Part shown: positions 13,368-24,100 of the stretch, in pieces
Position numbering within the stretch: position 1 is the stretch's first letter
Layout: the number at the start of each line of letters is the position of its first letter
Origin: Mesorhizobium sp.
GTDB lineage: Bacteria > Pseudomonadota > Alphaproteobacteria > Rhizobiales > Rhizobiaceae
Length of the DNA: 32,890 nt
NCBI GenBank assembly: GCA_004963905.1
Contig: SUGL01000052.1
Span: 1-32,890, forward strand
Direction of reading: 5' to 3'
Notes under the pieces: model-generated
The model's input: only the letters and a program-made list of their open reading frames with translations
The model's database searches: none
What the model was told of the DNA's origin: nothing
Translations under genes and position numbers: made by a program

Positions 13368-14723
13368 TCAGCCCTCGGAAAGCGCCGTAATCACTTTGCG
13401 GAACCGCTCGGCGACAGCCTCGCGCTTCGCATGCCTGCCGCCGCTGACCTGCTTTTTGCCATGCACCCAGACGCAATCGACCTTGCTGCCATTGGCGAAG
13501 ATCCAGGCGTCGAGGATCGCGTCGCCCGTCTTGCCGGCAAGCGAAGGGTGATTGCCGTCGAGCGAGACGAAATCGGCGGGACCACCGGCGGCAATCCGCG
13601 ACGGACCGGCGCCGAGCGCCTGGCTGCCGCCGTCGAGAGCGGCATCGAACAGCGCGCGCGCCGTGGAGCCGCCTGCGCGTGCCAGCACGTTGCGGGCGCG
13701 GTGTGCAAGGCGCTGCGAATATTCGAGCTGCCTAAGCTCGTCGGGCAGGCCGATCAGCACGTTGGAATCCGAGCCGACGCCGAAGCGCCCGCCATGTTCG
13801 ATGAACAGCGGCGCGGCGAAGGTACCGTCGCCGAGATTGGCCTCGGTGACCGGGCACAGCCCGGCGATCGCGCCACTTTTGGCCATGGCGATGGTCTCGG
13901 CCTCGGTCATATGCGTGGCGTGGATCAGGCACCAGCGCTTGTCCATCTCCGCCTTGGACAGCAGAAACTCGACCGGCCTCGCGCCCGACCAGGCAACGCA
14001 GTCTTCGACCTCCTTCACCTGCTCGGCGACATGGATATGGATCGGACCGTTCGGCGCCATCGCGGCGACCGCTGTAAGCTCGTCCGGCGTCACGGCGCGC
14101 AAGCTATGCGGCGCGACGCCGACGACAGCTTGCTCCAGGACGCGGACGCCTTCGCGACTTTTCTCAAGCAGGCTCCCGAACCGCTCGACATCATTGATGA
14201 ATCGTCGCTGGCCTTCGTTCGGCGTGGCACCGCCGAAAGCGGAATGGGCGTAGAAGACCGGCAGCAGCGTCAGCCCAATGCCCGTCTCTCCGGCTGCCGC
14301 CGCGATATGCTCGGCCATCTCGGCGATGTTGGCATAAGGCTTTCCATCGCGATCGTGATGCAGGTAGTGGAACTCGCCGACGCGCGCAAAACCGGCTTCC
14401 AGCATTTCGACATAAAGCTGCGCGGCGACCGCCTCGACCTGGTCCGGCGTCATCGACAGCGCGAAGCGGTACATCACCTCGCGCCAGCTCCAGAAACTGT
14501 CGGCCGAAGGCCCCCGCAGTTCGGCCAGCCCCGCCATGCCGCGCTGGAAGGCGTGGCTGTGCAGATTGGGCATGCCGGGCAACAGGATGGCGTGCCGCTC
14601 GTCACCGGCCTGCGGCGAGGCGCCAGCCTCCACCGCGGAGATGCGGCCGGCAGCGAAAGCGACCCTCACATTGCCTCGCCAGCCCTCTGGCAGCAGCGCC
14701 CGTTCCGCAAAGATCGCCGTCAC
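13368..14723 (-). CDS. hutF: Formimidoylglutamate deiminase
   Basis: An amidohydrolase of about 451 aa converting N-formimidoyl-L-glutamate to N-formyl-L-glutamate plus ammonia. It has the fold's metal motif in MPNLHSHAFQRGMAGL, a second histidine region (VGEFHYLHHDRDG), and further ligands in HIHVAEQ, CLIHATHM and GVGSDSNV. The GTG at 14723 has GGGAG about 6 nt upstream. The TTG at 14729 would be only 1 nt from it and is less likely. HutF together with HutG marks the five-step histidine route that releases formate rather than formamide. The gene is in an operon with hutC and divergent from hutI. Confidence 0.93.
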   Translation of the reverse strand: MTAIFAERALLPEGWRGNVRVAFAAGRISAVEAGASPQAGDERHAILLPGMPNLHSHAFQRGMAGLAELRGPSADSFWSWREVMYRFALSMTPDQVEAVAAQLYVEMLEAGFARVGEFHYLHHDRDGKPYANIAEMAEHIAAAAGETGIGLTLLPVFYAHSAFGGATPNEGQRRFINDVERFGSLLEKSREGVRVLEQAVVGVAPHSLRAVTPDELTAVAAMAPNGPIHIHVAEQVKEVEDCVAWSGARPVEFLLSKAEMDKRWCLIHATHMTEAETIAMAKSGAIAGLCPVTEANLGDGTFAAPLFIEHGGRFGVGSDSNVLIGLPDELRQLEYSQRLAHRARNVLARAGGSTARALFDAALDGGSQALGAGPSRIAAGGPADFVSLDGNHPSLAGKTGDAILDAWIFANGSKVDCVWVHGKKQVSGGRHAKREAVAERFRKVITALSEG

Positions 14724-14779
14724 GTCCAACTCCCGAATCTGAATGCCAGGGCGACATTATCACTTGCGTCGCGTTTCAA

Positions 14780-14793
14780 TATGTATATACATA
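14780..14793. promoter_or_regulatory. HutC operator in the hutF/hutI divergent region
   Basis: TATGTATATACATA is a perfect 14-bp palindrome whose core GTATATAC fits the GT-N-TA-N-AC pattern described for HutC-type GntR regulators. It lies 29 bp before the hutI start and 57 bp before the hutF start, so one site could repress both operons. Candidate -10 hexamers on the plus strand (TATATA or TATACA) fall within it. Confidence 0.8.
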
Positions 14794-14821
14794 ATTGCCA
14801 TCCTTTCAAATGGAAAAGACG

Positions 14822-16051
14822 ATGGGTGGAGAAAACGGGAAGAGCGGCCTTCGTCTCTGGCGCAACGCGCGCCTGGCGACCATGGCCGAAGGCGCGGCAG
14901 GCCTGGGCATCGTCGAAAAAGGCGCGGTCGCCGCCCGCGACGGGCTCATTGTCTACGCCGGCGCCGAGGCCGATTTGCCGGTGGCGCTCGGGCAGGGCGC
15001 CGAGAACTTCGACTGCGAGGGCCGCTGGATCACGCCCGGCCTGATCGACTGCCACACGCATCTCGTCTATGCCGGCAACCGCGCCAACGAATTCGAAATG
15101 CGGCTGGCCGGCGCCACTTATGAAGAAGTGGCCCGCGCTGGGGGCGGCATCGTCTCCTCGGTCAAGTCGCTGCGTGCCGCCAGCGAGGACGAACTGGTCG
15201 CCGAGACGCTGCCGCGCCTCGACGCGCTGATGGCCGAGGGTGTCACGACCGTAGAGATCAAGTCCGGCTACGGCCTCGATGCCGACAACGAGAAGAAGTC
15301 GCTGCGCGCCGCCCGCCGGCTGGCCAGTGAACGCCCGGTCACGGTCCGCACGACCTGTCTCGCCGCCCATGCGCTGCCGCCCGAAGCCAAAGGCGACAAG
15401 GACGCCTTCATCGATCTCGTCGCCGATACGATTTTGCCGGCGGTTGCCGCCGAAAAGCTCGCCGACGCCGTCGATGGTTTTTGCGAGGGCATCGCCTTCT
15501 CGCCGGAACAGATCGCGCGCGTCTTCGACAAGGCGGAGGCGCTCGGCCTGCCGGTAAAGCTCCACGCCGACCAGCTCTCCAACCTTCATGGCGCAGCACT
15601 GGCTGCCCGCTACGGCGCGCTGTCGGCCGATCACCTGGAATACACCGACGAGGAGGGCGCCGCGGCGATGGCAAAGGCCGGCACGGTCGCGACCATCCTG
15701 CCCGGCGCCTACTATTTCATCCGCGAGACCAAGAAGCCGCCGGTCGATCTGTTCCGCCGGCACGGCGTGAAGATGGCGGTCGCCACCGACTCAAATCCCG
15801 GCACCTCGCCGCTCACTTCGCTGCTGCTCACCATGAACATGGCAGCGACGCTCTTCGGCATGACCGTCGACGAATGCCTCGCCGGCGTCACCCGTGAGGC
15901 GGCGCGCGCGCTGGGGCTTCTGGGCCAGACCGGCACGCTGGAAGCCGGCAAATCGGCCGACTTGGCGATCTGGGACATCGAGCGCCCGGCCGAACTCGTC
16001 TACCGCATGGGCTTCAACCCGCTCCATGCCCGTATCTGGAGAGGACAATGA
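14822..16051 (+). CDS. hutI: Imidazolonepropionase
   Basis: A 409-aa amidohydrolase that opens imidazolone-5-propionate to N-formimidoyl-L-glutamate. The first metal motif is H78-T-H80 (DCHTHLVYAGNR). Other family blocks are VEIKSGYGLD, KLHADQLSNLHGAALAARYG, SADHLEYT and ATDSNPGTSP. The ATG at 14822 has GGAAAAG about 4-9 nt before it. An ATG at 14810 is in frame but lacks a ribosome site. The stop overlaps the hutH start (ATGA), so the two are translationally coupled. It is the first gene of the plus-strand hut operon, just downstream of the HutC palindrome. Confidence 0.95.
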   Translation: MGGENGKSGLRLWRNARLATMAEGAAGLGIVEKGAVAARDGLIVYAGAEADLPVALGQGAENFDCEGRWITPGLIDCHTHLVYAGNRANEFEMRLAGATYEEVARAGGGIVSSVKSLRAASEDELVAETLPRLDALMAEGVTTVEIKSGYGLDADNEKKSLRAARRLASERPVTVRTTCLAAHALPPEAKGDKDAFIDLVADTILPAVAAEKLADAVDGFCEGIAFSPEQIARVFDKAEALGLPVKLHADQLSNLHGAALAARYGALSADHLEYTDEEGAAAMAKAGTVATILPGAYYFIRETKKPPVDLFRRHGVKMAVATDSNPGTSPLTSLLLTMNMAATLFGMTVDECLAGVTREAARALGLLGQTGTLEAGKSADLAIWDIERPAELVYRMGFNPLHARIWRGQ

Positions 16052-17583
16052 CCGAACTGATCCTGAAGCCCGGCAGCGCGACGCTTGCCGACTGGCGCGC
16101 CATCTATCGCGGCGCCGTGCCGAAGCTTGATGATGCCTGCCGGCCGAAGGTCAAGGCCAGCGCAGAAGCGGTCGCGCGCATCCTCGCCAAGGGCGAACCG
16201 GTCTATGGCATCAACACCGGCTTCGGCAAATTGGCCAGCGTCCGCATTCCGGCAAACGATCTCGAAACGCTCCAGCGCAACATCGTGCTCTCGCATGCCG
16301 CGGGCGTCGGCGAGCCGATGCCTGTCGCGGTGGTGCGGCTGATGATGGCGCTGAAGCTTGCAAGCCTCGCCCAGGGCGCATCCGGTGTAAAGGCCGAGAC
16401 CATCGACCTGCTTCAGGGGATGCTCGCCAACGACGTCATCCCGGTGGTGCCGGCGCAGGGCTCGGTCGGCGCGTCCGGCGACCTTGCACCGCTCTCGCAT
16501 ATGACAGCGGTCATGATCGGCGTCGGCGAATGTTTTACGCCGCACGGCCGCTTCCCGGCCAAGGTCGCTTTCGTCTCGCACGGGCTGGAGCCCGTCACGC
16601 TCGGCGCCAAGGAGGGGCTGGCGCTGCTCAACGGCACCCAGTTCTCGACCGCTTTCGCGCTGGCCGGCCTGTTCGAGGCCGAGACGCTCTACCAGTCGGC
16701 GCTTGTCGCCGGCGCGCTGTCGACCGACGCCGCGCGCGGCTCCGACGCGCCCTTCGATCCGCGCATCCATCTTCTGCGCAAGCACCGCGGCCAGATCGAG
16801 ACGGCCGACGCGCTGCGCAATCTGATGGCCGGCAGCGCCATCCGTGAATCGCACCGCGTCGGCGACGAGCGCGTGCAGGACCCGTACTGCCTGCGCTGCC
16901 AGCCGCAGGTTATGGGCGCCGCGCTCGATGTGCTGCGCAAGGCGGCCGATACGCTCGAGACCGAAGCCAATGGCGTCACCGACAATCCGCTGATCTTCGC
17001 CGAGGACGACACCGCGCTGTCGGGGGGCAATTTCCATGCCGAGCCGGTGGCCTTCGCCGCCGACATGATCGCGCTCGCCGTCTGCGAGATCGGCTCGCTG
17101 TCGGAGCGGCGCATCGCCATGCTGGTCGATCCGGCGCTCTCCGGCATGCCGGCCTTCCTCACGCCGAAGCCGGGCCTGAATTCCGGCTTCATGATCCCGC
17201 AGGTGACGGCGGCCGCCCTTGTTTCGGAAAACAAGCAGAAGGCCTATCCGGCGAGCGTCGATTCCATCCCGACCTCGGCCAACCAGGAAGACCATGTCTC
17301 GATGGCCGCCCACGGCGCGCGCCGGCTGCTCGGCATGATCGAGAACGCGACCGCCGTCATCGGCATCGAATTGCTGGCCGCCGCTCAAGGCTGCGATTTC
17401 CACGCGCCGCTCGTTTCGAGCGATGCGCTCGAAGCCGTGCGCAAGCTGGTCCGGACCGAAGTGCCGCATCTCGACAACGACCGGCATTTCCACCCCGACA
17501 TGGAAAAGGCGATCGCCATGGTGCGCAGCGGCGCCGCGGTGAAGTCGGCGAGCGCGGTGACGTTGCCGGGGATCGCGTCGTGA
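16048..17583 (+). CDS. hutH: Histidine ammonia-lyase
   Basis: A 511-aa enzyme that deaminates L-histidine to urocanate. The autocatalytic MIO cofactor triad A142-S143-G144 is present in GSVGASGDLAPLSH, at exactly the position known from the Pseudomonas enzyme (Ser143). Substrate-site segments YGINTGFGKLA, NGTQFSTAF and QEDHVSMAAHGAR are intact. Length is normal. It is coupled to hutI by ATGA. A 220-bp gap carrying two inverted repeats separates it from hutG, unlike the tight spacing elsewhere in the operon. Confidence 0.97.
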   Translation: MTELILKPGSATLADWRAIYRGAVPKLDDACRPKVKASAEAVARILAKGEPVYGINTGFGKLASVRIPANDLETLQRNIVLSHAAGVGEPMPVAVVRLMMALKLASLAQGASGVKAETIDLLQGMLANDVIPVVPAQGSVGASGDLAPLSHMTAVMIGVGECFTPHGRFPAKVAFVSHGLEPVTLGAKEGLALLNGTQFSTAFALAGLFEAETLYQSALVAGALSTDAARGSDAPFDPRIHLLRKHRGQIETADALRNLMAGSAIRESHRVGDERVQDPYCLRCQPQVMGAALDVLRKAADTLETEANGVTDNPLIFAEDDTALSGGNFHAEPVAFAADMIALAVCEIGSLSERRIAMLVDPALSGMPAFLTPKPGLNSGFMIPQVTAAALVSENKQKAYPASVDSIPTSANQEDHVSMAAHGARRLLGMIENATAVIGIELLAAAQGCDFHAPLVSSDALEAVRKLVRTEVPHLDNDRHFHPDMEKAIAMVRSGAAVKSASAVTLPGIAS

Positions 17584-17605
17584 GATTTCACGCCATGAGA
17601 GGTCG

Positions 17606-17662
17606 AGTTCCTTCGCGCCCCCCTCTGGCCTGCCGGACATCTCCTCCACAAGGGGGGAGATC
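17606..17662 (-). repeat. Intergenic repeat, family 1, copy D (inverted)
   Basis: A full-length reverse-orientation copy begins GTTCCTTCGCGCCCCCCTCT, continues with GCCTGCCGGACATCTCCTCC and ends in the GGGGGGAGAT half of the hairpin. It lies between hutH and hutG, facing copy E. The two have outward tails and about 62 bp between the hairpin ends. Confidence 0.75.
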
Positions 17663-17724
17663 AGCCGTCGCGCCGGCTTTCGCCAATCTCCAAAGCCGCA
17701 GGACCAAGCGAGGCGCCGAAGCCG

Positions 17725-17782
17725 CCAATCTCCCCCCTCGTGGGGGAGATGTTCGGCAGGACAGAGGGGGGCGCCGTAGAGC
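17725..17782 (+). repeat. Intergenic repeat, family 1, copy E
   Basis: A full-length forward copy: hairpin AATCTCCCCCCTCGTGGGGG with the matching AGAT, then GTTCGGCAGGACAGAGGGGG and GCGC. It closely matches copy A. With copy D it forms an inverted pair within the hut transcript, so the hutH-hutG spacer can fold into a long stem. The sequence after it (GCGCCAACTTGCGGAG) supplies the hutG ribosome site. Confidence 0.75.
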
Positions 17783-17803
17783 GCCAACTTGCGGAGGCCT
17801 CGC

Positions 17804-18619
17804 ATGACACCTCCCTGGCTCACCGTAACCCAAGGCACCGCACCTCTGCTGGTCTCGATCCCGCACACCGGCATCGACCTTGCCGGGCTCGACAGCCGGC
17901 TGGTCTCGACCTGGCTCGGCCGCCGCGACTGCGACTGGTGGATCGACAGGCTCTACGACTTCGCCACCGACCTCGGTGCGACCGTCGTGCACACCGCCAT
18001 TTCGCGCACCGTCATCGACGTCAACCGCGACCCGTCCGGCGTCTCGCTCTATCCTGGCCAGACGACGACCGGCCTGTGCCCGACGGACACGTTCGACGGC
18101 GATCCGCTCTACCGCATGGGCGAGGAGCCGACGCCGACCGAGATCGACGAGCGCCGCGAGACCTATTTCGAGCCTTATCATGCCGCCCTGCAGGCCGAGA
18201 TCGACCGGCTGCGCGGCATGCACGAAAAGATCGTGCTCTACGACTGCCACTCGATCCGCTCGGTGCTGCCGCGGCTGTTCGAAGGCACGCTGCCTGTCTT
18301 CAATCTCGGCACCAACGACGGCAAGAGCACCGATCCGTCGCTGCAGGAAAAGGTGGCCGCGATTCTCGCCGCGACCGGCGAAAGCTGGGTGGTCAACGGC
18401 CGCTTCAAAGGTGGCTGGATCACGCGCAGCTTCGGCCAGCCGCGGAACGGCATCCACGCGCTGCAGATGGAACTCTCCAACCGCGGCTACATGCGCGAGC
18501 CCAATGAAAAGGGAGCGCCGGAAAACTGGCCGGTGCCTTACGACCCGAGCTACGCCGCGCCGATCCGCGCCACACTGAAGACCATTCTCGAAACCGCGAT
18601 TGCCTGGGCCGCGCGCTGA
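17804..18619 (+). CDS. hutG: N-formylglutamate deformylase
   Basis: A 271-aa N-formylglutamate amidohydrolase releasing glutamate and formate. The family motifs SIPHTGID near the N-terminus, RTVIDVNRDPSG, YDCHSIRS and the late ELSNRGYM are all present. These carry the metal ligands and substrate arginines. The ATG at 17804 has GGAG 8 nt upstream. The frame is open 15 nt further up. The gene follows the repeat-filled spacer after hutH and precedes hutU by 37 bp. Together with HutF it completes the five-step route. Confidence 0.94.
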   Translation: MTPPWLTVTQGTAPLLVSIPHTGIDLAGLDSRLVSTWLGRRDCDWWIDRLYDFATDLGATVVHTAISRTVIDVNRDPSGVSLYPGQTTTGLCPTDTFDGDPLYRMGEEPTPTEIDERRETYFEPYHAALQAEIDRLRGMHEKIVLYDCHSIRSVLPRLFEGTLPVFNLGTNDGKSTDPSLQEKVAAILAATGESWVVNGRFKGGWITRSFGQPRNGIHALQMELSNRGYMREPNEKGAPENWPVPYDPSYAAPIRATLKTILETAIAWAAR

Positions 18620-18656
18620 CGCGCCCGCCGCACCCCATCGAAAGGGAAGTGACCAT

Positions 18657-20327
<1,671 letters not shown>

Positions 20328-20331
20328 CGCG

Positions 20332-20919
20332 ATGCGCATTCTTCGTGCCGCCGGCTACCGCGTCATGCCGTGGAAGAACGGCGGCGGCACGACCACCGAG
20401 ATCGCCGTTTCGCCCGACGGCGCCGGTCTCGACGATTTCGACTGGCGCATCTCGATGGCGCGCGTCGAGACCAGCGGGCCGTTCTCCAGCTTTGCCGGGA
20501 TCGACCGCACGCTCGCGGTGCTGGAAGGCGAGGGCATCGTGCTCGACATCGCCGGACGGCCGCCGGCGAGGCTGACGGCGGCCGCATCGCCGCTTTCCTT
20601 TCCGGGCGACGTGCCGACCAGTGCCACCCTGATCGACGGCCCGATCACCGACCTCAACGTCATGACTCGGCGCGGGCGCTTCAACCATGCGGTCGAGCGC
20701 TTGTCGTCCCCCGGGCAGGTGGAAATCGAGCTGGGCGAGGGCACGACGATTGTCTTGCCGGTTGGCGGCAGCGTCAAAGTTCCGATGGATGGCGTCTCGA
20801 GCCTCGGATCGCTCGATACGCTCATCCTCGATCGGACGAGCCCGAAACTGCGCCTCGAGCCCGAAGGGCAGGGGCACGTCTTCGTCATCAGGCTCGTGGG
20901 GCTTGCCGCCAACGATTAA
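20332..20919 (+). CDS. hutD: HutD-family protein
   Basis: A 195-aa cupin-like protein of the HutD/Ves family. It begins MRILRAAGYRVMPWKNGGGT with the hallmark PWKNGGGTTTEI, followed by FDWRISMARVETSGPFSSF. HutD has no assigned enzymatic reaction. In Pseudomonas it has been proposed to limit hut expression, perhaps by binding formylglutamate or another hut intermediate. The start 4 nt after hutU suggests coupling. It is the last gene of the hut operon. I see no obvious terminator straight after it. Confidence 0.92.
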   Translation: MRILRAAGYRVMPWKNGGGTTTEIAVSPDGAGLDDFDWRISMARVETSGPFSSFAGIDRTLAVLEGEGIVLDIAGRPPARLTAAASPLSFPGDVPTSATLIDGPITDLNVMTRRGRFNHAVERLSSPGQVEIELGEGTTIVLPVGGSVKVPMDGVSSLGSLDTLILDRTSPKLRLEPEGQGHVFVIRLVGLAAND

Positions 20920-21030
20920 CGGCTGTTGCCAAACATGATCGCGGCACCGGCGAAATATCGCCCGGCCCCTTGCATGTATCACGAAAAAGCCTGAATCCTT
21001 TCCCTGATCGGAACCCGGGGCGGGAAGCGT

Positions 21031-21068
21031 GGGGCGTTCGCCCTTGAGTTGTCGAAAGGGGACGCCCC
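21031..21068 (+). other. Stem-loop in the hutD-ndvB intergenic region
   Basis: GGGGCGTTCGCCCTT (21031-21045) and AAAGGGGACGCCCC (21055-21068) can pair as a long GC-rich stem with a small bulge and a 9-nt loop. No U tract follows directly, so it is not a classic terminator. The 270-bp gap (20920-21189) otherwise shows no gene. Its right half must contain the ndvB promoter and leader, but I could not assign -35/-10 boxes. The hairpin may end hut transcription or sit in the ndvB 5' leader. Confidence 0.45.
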
Positions 21069-21189
21069 TGTCATGGAGCGCAAAAAAACTTTCGGCCGAA
21101 CCTGACATGCAACCAATTGCATTTGAACCGGTTTTAGGGCCATTGCCGTGGCGGTGACGCCGCATCGCGCCCGCCTTACGGAATAATCA

Positions 21190-24100
21190 ATGAACATTCA
21201 GACGAACCCCACCAAGATCGAACAGACAAGCACCGGCCTCCCGACCGTCACGGAAGCGCCGATACGCTCCAATTTCCTGCCTGAAGACCGGCTGCGCGTG
21301 CTTGGTGCCGCGCTGGCCAAAGGCGAGGTCAGGGACCTGTTCGGGCTCTCGCCGTTCGAATTCCAGGCCCGCATCCGCGACAGCGCCAGGAAGATTCTCG
21401 AAGTCTACCGCTCGACCAATGCCGCCCAGGCCAAGGGCGAGACGATCACGCCGGCGGCGCAATGGCTGCTCGACAACAATTATCTGGTCGAGGAGACCAT
21501 CTTTCAGGTCAAGCGCGACCTGCCGCGCCGTTTCTACCGCCAGTTGCCGACGCTCAAGCTTGCCGACGGCACCGCGTTGCCGCGCGCCTTCGCCGTCGCC
21601 TGGAGCTATGTCGAGCATTCCGACAGCGCGGTCTCGGCGACCATGTTCAAGGCGATCGTCGAGGGCTTCCAGTCGGTCGAGCCGCTGAAGATCGGCGAGC
21701 TCTGGGCGCTGCCGTCGCTGCTGCGCTTCGTGCTGATCGAAAACCTGCGCCGTATCGCCGTGCGGGTCGAGCGCACACGTAAGATGCGCCATATAGCCAA
21801 CGAGGTCGCCGATCGCGTGCTCGCGACCGACGACAATGCCGATCGGACCAGGATCCTGTCGACCTACGCCGCGCATGCGCAGGATACGACTTTCGCCACC
21901 CAGCTCCTCTATCGCCTGCGCGACGGCTCGCAGAACGCCGGCCGCGCGCTGGAATGGCTCGAGGGCGAACTGGAGAAGACGGGCTCCGACGCCGAGGAGA
22001 TCATCATCTCCGAGCATCAGACGCTCTCCAGCGGCAACGTCACCACCGGCAACATCATCCGCGGCCTGCGCCTCATCAACGACGTCGACTGGACGGTCTG
22101 GTTCGAAGGCGTCAGCCGTATCGACACGCTGCTGCGCGAACGCACCGATTTCGCCGCGCTCGATTTCTTCTCGCGCGACCAGTACCGCACCGCGATCGAA
22201 CAGCTTGCGCGCCGCTCCGACCTCTCCGAATACCGTGTCGCCGAAAAGGCCATCGAGCTTGCGGGCCACACCCCTGGGGTCACCGATGCGTCCGGCGTGC
22301 CGGAGACTGCCGATCCCGCTGTGCATACCGATGTCGGCTTTTTCCTGGTCGGGCCGCGCCGGCAGGAACTGGAAGAGGCAATCGGCTACCGGGCTCCGTT
22401 CTATGTGACCTTCAAGCGGGCCTTCGCGGCCACCGGCTGGCTCGGCATTGTCGTGCCGGTTTTCCTTTTGACAGCGCTGCTCCTCCTCCTTTCGGGCAAG
22501 GCGCTTGCCAATCTCGGCCTCTCCGTGCCGTCGATCACGCTGATGCTGGCGCTGTTTGCCGTGCCCGCCAGCGAAGGCGCGCTGGCCTTCTTCAACACCG
22601 TCGTCTCGCTGTTCCTGAAGCCGACCCGGCTTGTCGGCTATGACTACAAGCACGGCATCCCTGCCGAGGCGCGCACCTTGGTCGTGGTGCCCTCGCTGAT
22701 CGGCTCGCGCGACGACGTCGAGGAAAACATCCGCAACATCGAGGTGCATCACCTCGCCAACACGGCGGAGGAAATCCATTTCGCGCTCTTGTCCGACTGG
22801 CCGGATTCCAAGACCGAGATCGACGCCGCCGACATCGAGATCCTGCAATATGCCCGCGACGAGATCGCCAGGTTGAACGCCCGCTACCCGTCCGAAGGCG
22901 CGCCACGCTTCTACCTTCTGCACCGCCGCCGTCTCTACAACCAGGCGCAAGGCTGCTGGATGGGCTGGGAGCGAAAGCGCGGCAAGCTGCACGAGCTCAA
23001 CCTGCTGCTGCGCGGTGACAGCGATACCACCTTCCTGCCGCTCGACATGCCGCTGCCGGACAAAGTCACCTATGTGATGACGCTCGACGCCGACACGCGC
23101 ACCACGCGGGACGCTGTCTCGACGCTCGTCGGCAAGCTCGCGCATCCGCTGAACCGTCCGCATTTCGATCCGGCGAAGCGCGTCGTCACCGCCGGCTACA
23201 CCATCCTGCAGCCGCGCATCACCGCCTCGCTCACCAGCGGCGACGACGCCTCCTTCTTCCAGCGCGTCTTCTCGGCCAATCGCGGCCTCGACCCATACGT
23301 TTTCGCCGTCTCCGACGTCTACCAGGATGTGTTCGGCGACGGCTCCTTCACCGGCAAGGGCCTCTACCATATCGATGCCTTCGAGACGGCGCTGAAGAAC
23401 CGTATCGAGGAAAACACCATCCTCAGTCACGATCTGCTCGAAGGCGCCCTGGCGCGCGCCGCTTTAGTCACCGACGTCGAGTTGGTTGAGGACTATCCGA
23501 CCCGCTACTCCGTCGACGCTTCGCGCCACCATCGCTGGGCGCGCGGCGACTGGCAATTGCTCGGCTTCATGTTCGACCCGCGCTCCGGCGTGCCCGCGCT
23601 GTCGCGCTGGAAGATGGTCGATAACCTCCGCCGCTCGCTCACCCCGATCTTCTGGGTGATGGCCTGCGTCGCCGGCTGGACGCTGCTGCCCTTCACCCAG
23701 GCCGCGCAGTGGCAGGCGCTGTTGATCCTCAGCCTGTTCATGGCCCCTACCTTCGACATCGTGAACGGCATCCTGCCGAAGAGCGGCGACCAGACGCCGC
23801 GCGGCCACTTCTCGGCGCTAGCGCGCGACACCGTCTTCGGCACGGCGCTGGTGGCGCTGAAGGTGCTGCTGATGGCGCATCTTGCCTGGATGATGGGCGA
23901 CGCCATCATCCGCACGCTCTACCGGCTCTTCGTCAGCCGCCAGAACCTCCTGGAGTGGCGCACGGCCTCGCAGGCGCACAAGAGCGGCGGCAGCGATCTC
24001 GGTGCCTATTACAGCATGATGTACGGCGCGGTGATCATCGGCGTCATCGGCCTCGCCATCCCGGTGCTTGCCGATTCCACCGGCGCGTTCGTCGCCTTCT

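Noticed and set aside
13203..15044. A 613-codon plus-strand open frame opposite hutC-hutF
   Set aside because: It runs through the hutF/hutI promoter region and out of frame into hutI. HutF and HutC on the other strand have clear motifs.
21010..21040. EcfG-type general stress promoter (GGAAC...CGTT) upstream of ndvB
   Set aside because: The spacing between GGAAC and CGTT is about 20 bp instead of 16-17 and the CGTT lies in the hairpin arm, so the match is not credible.
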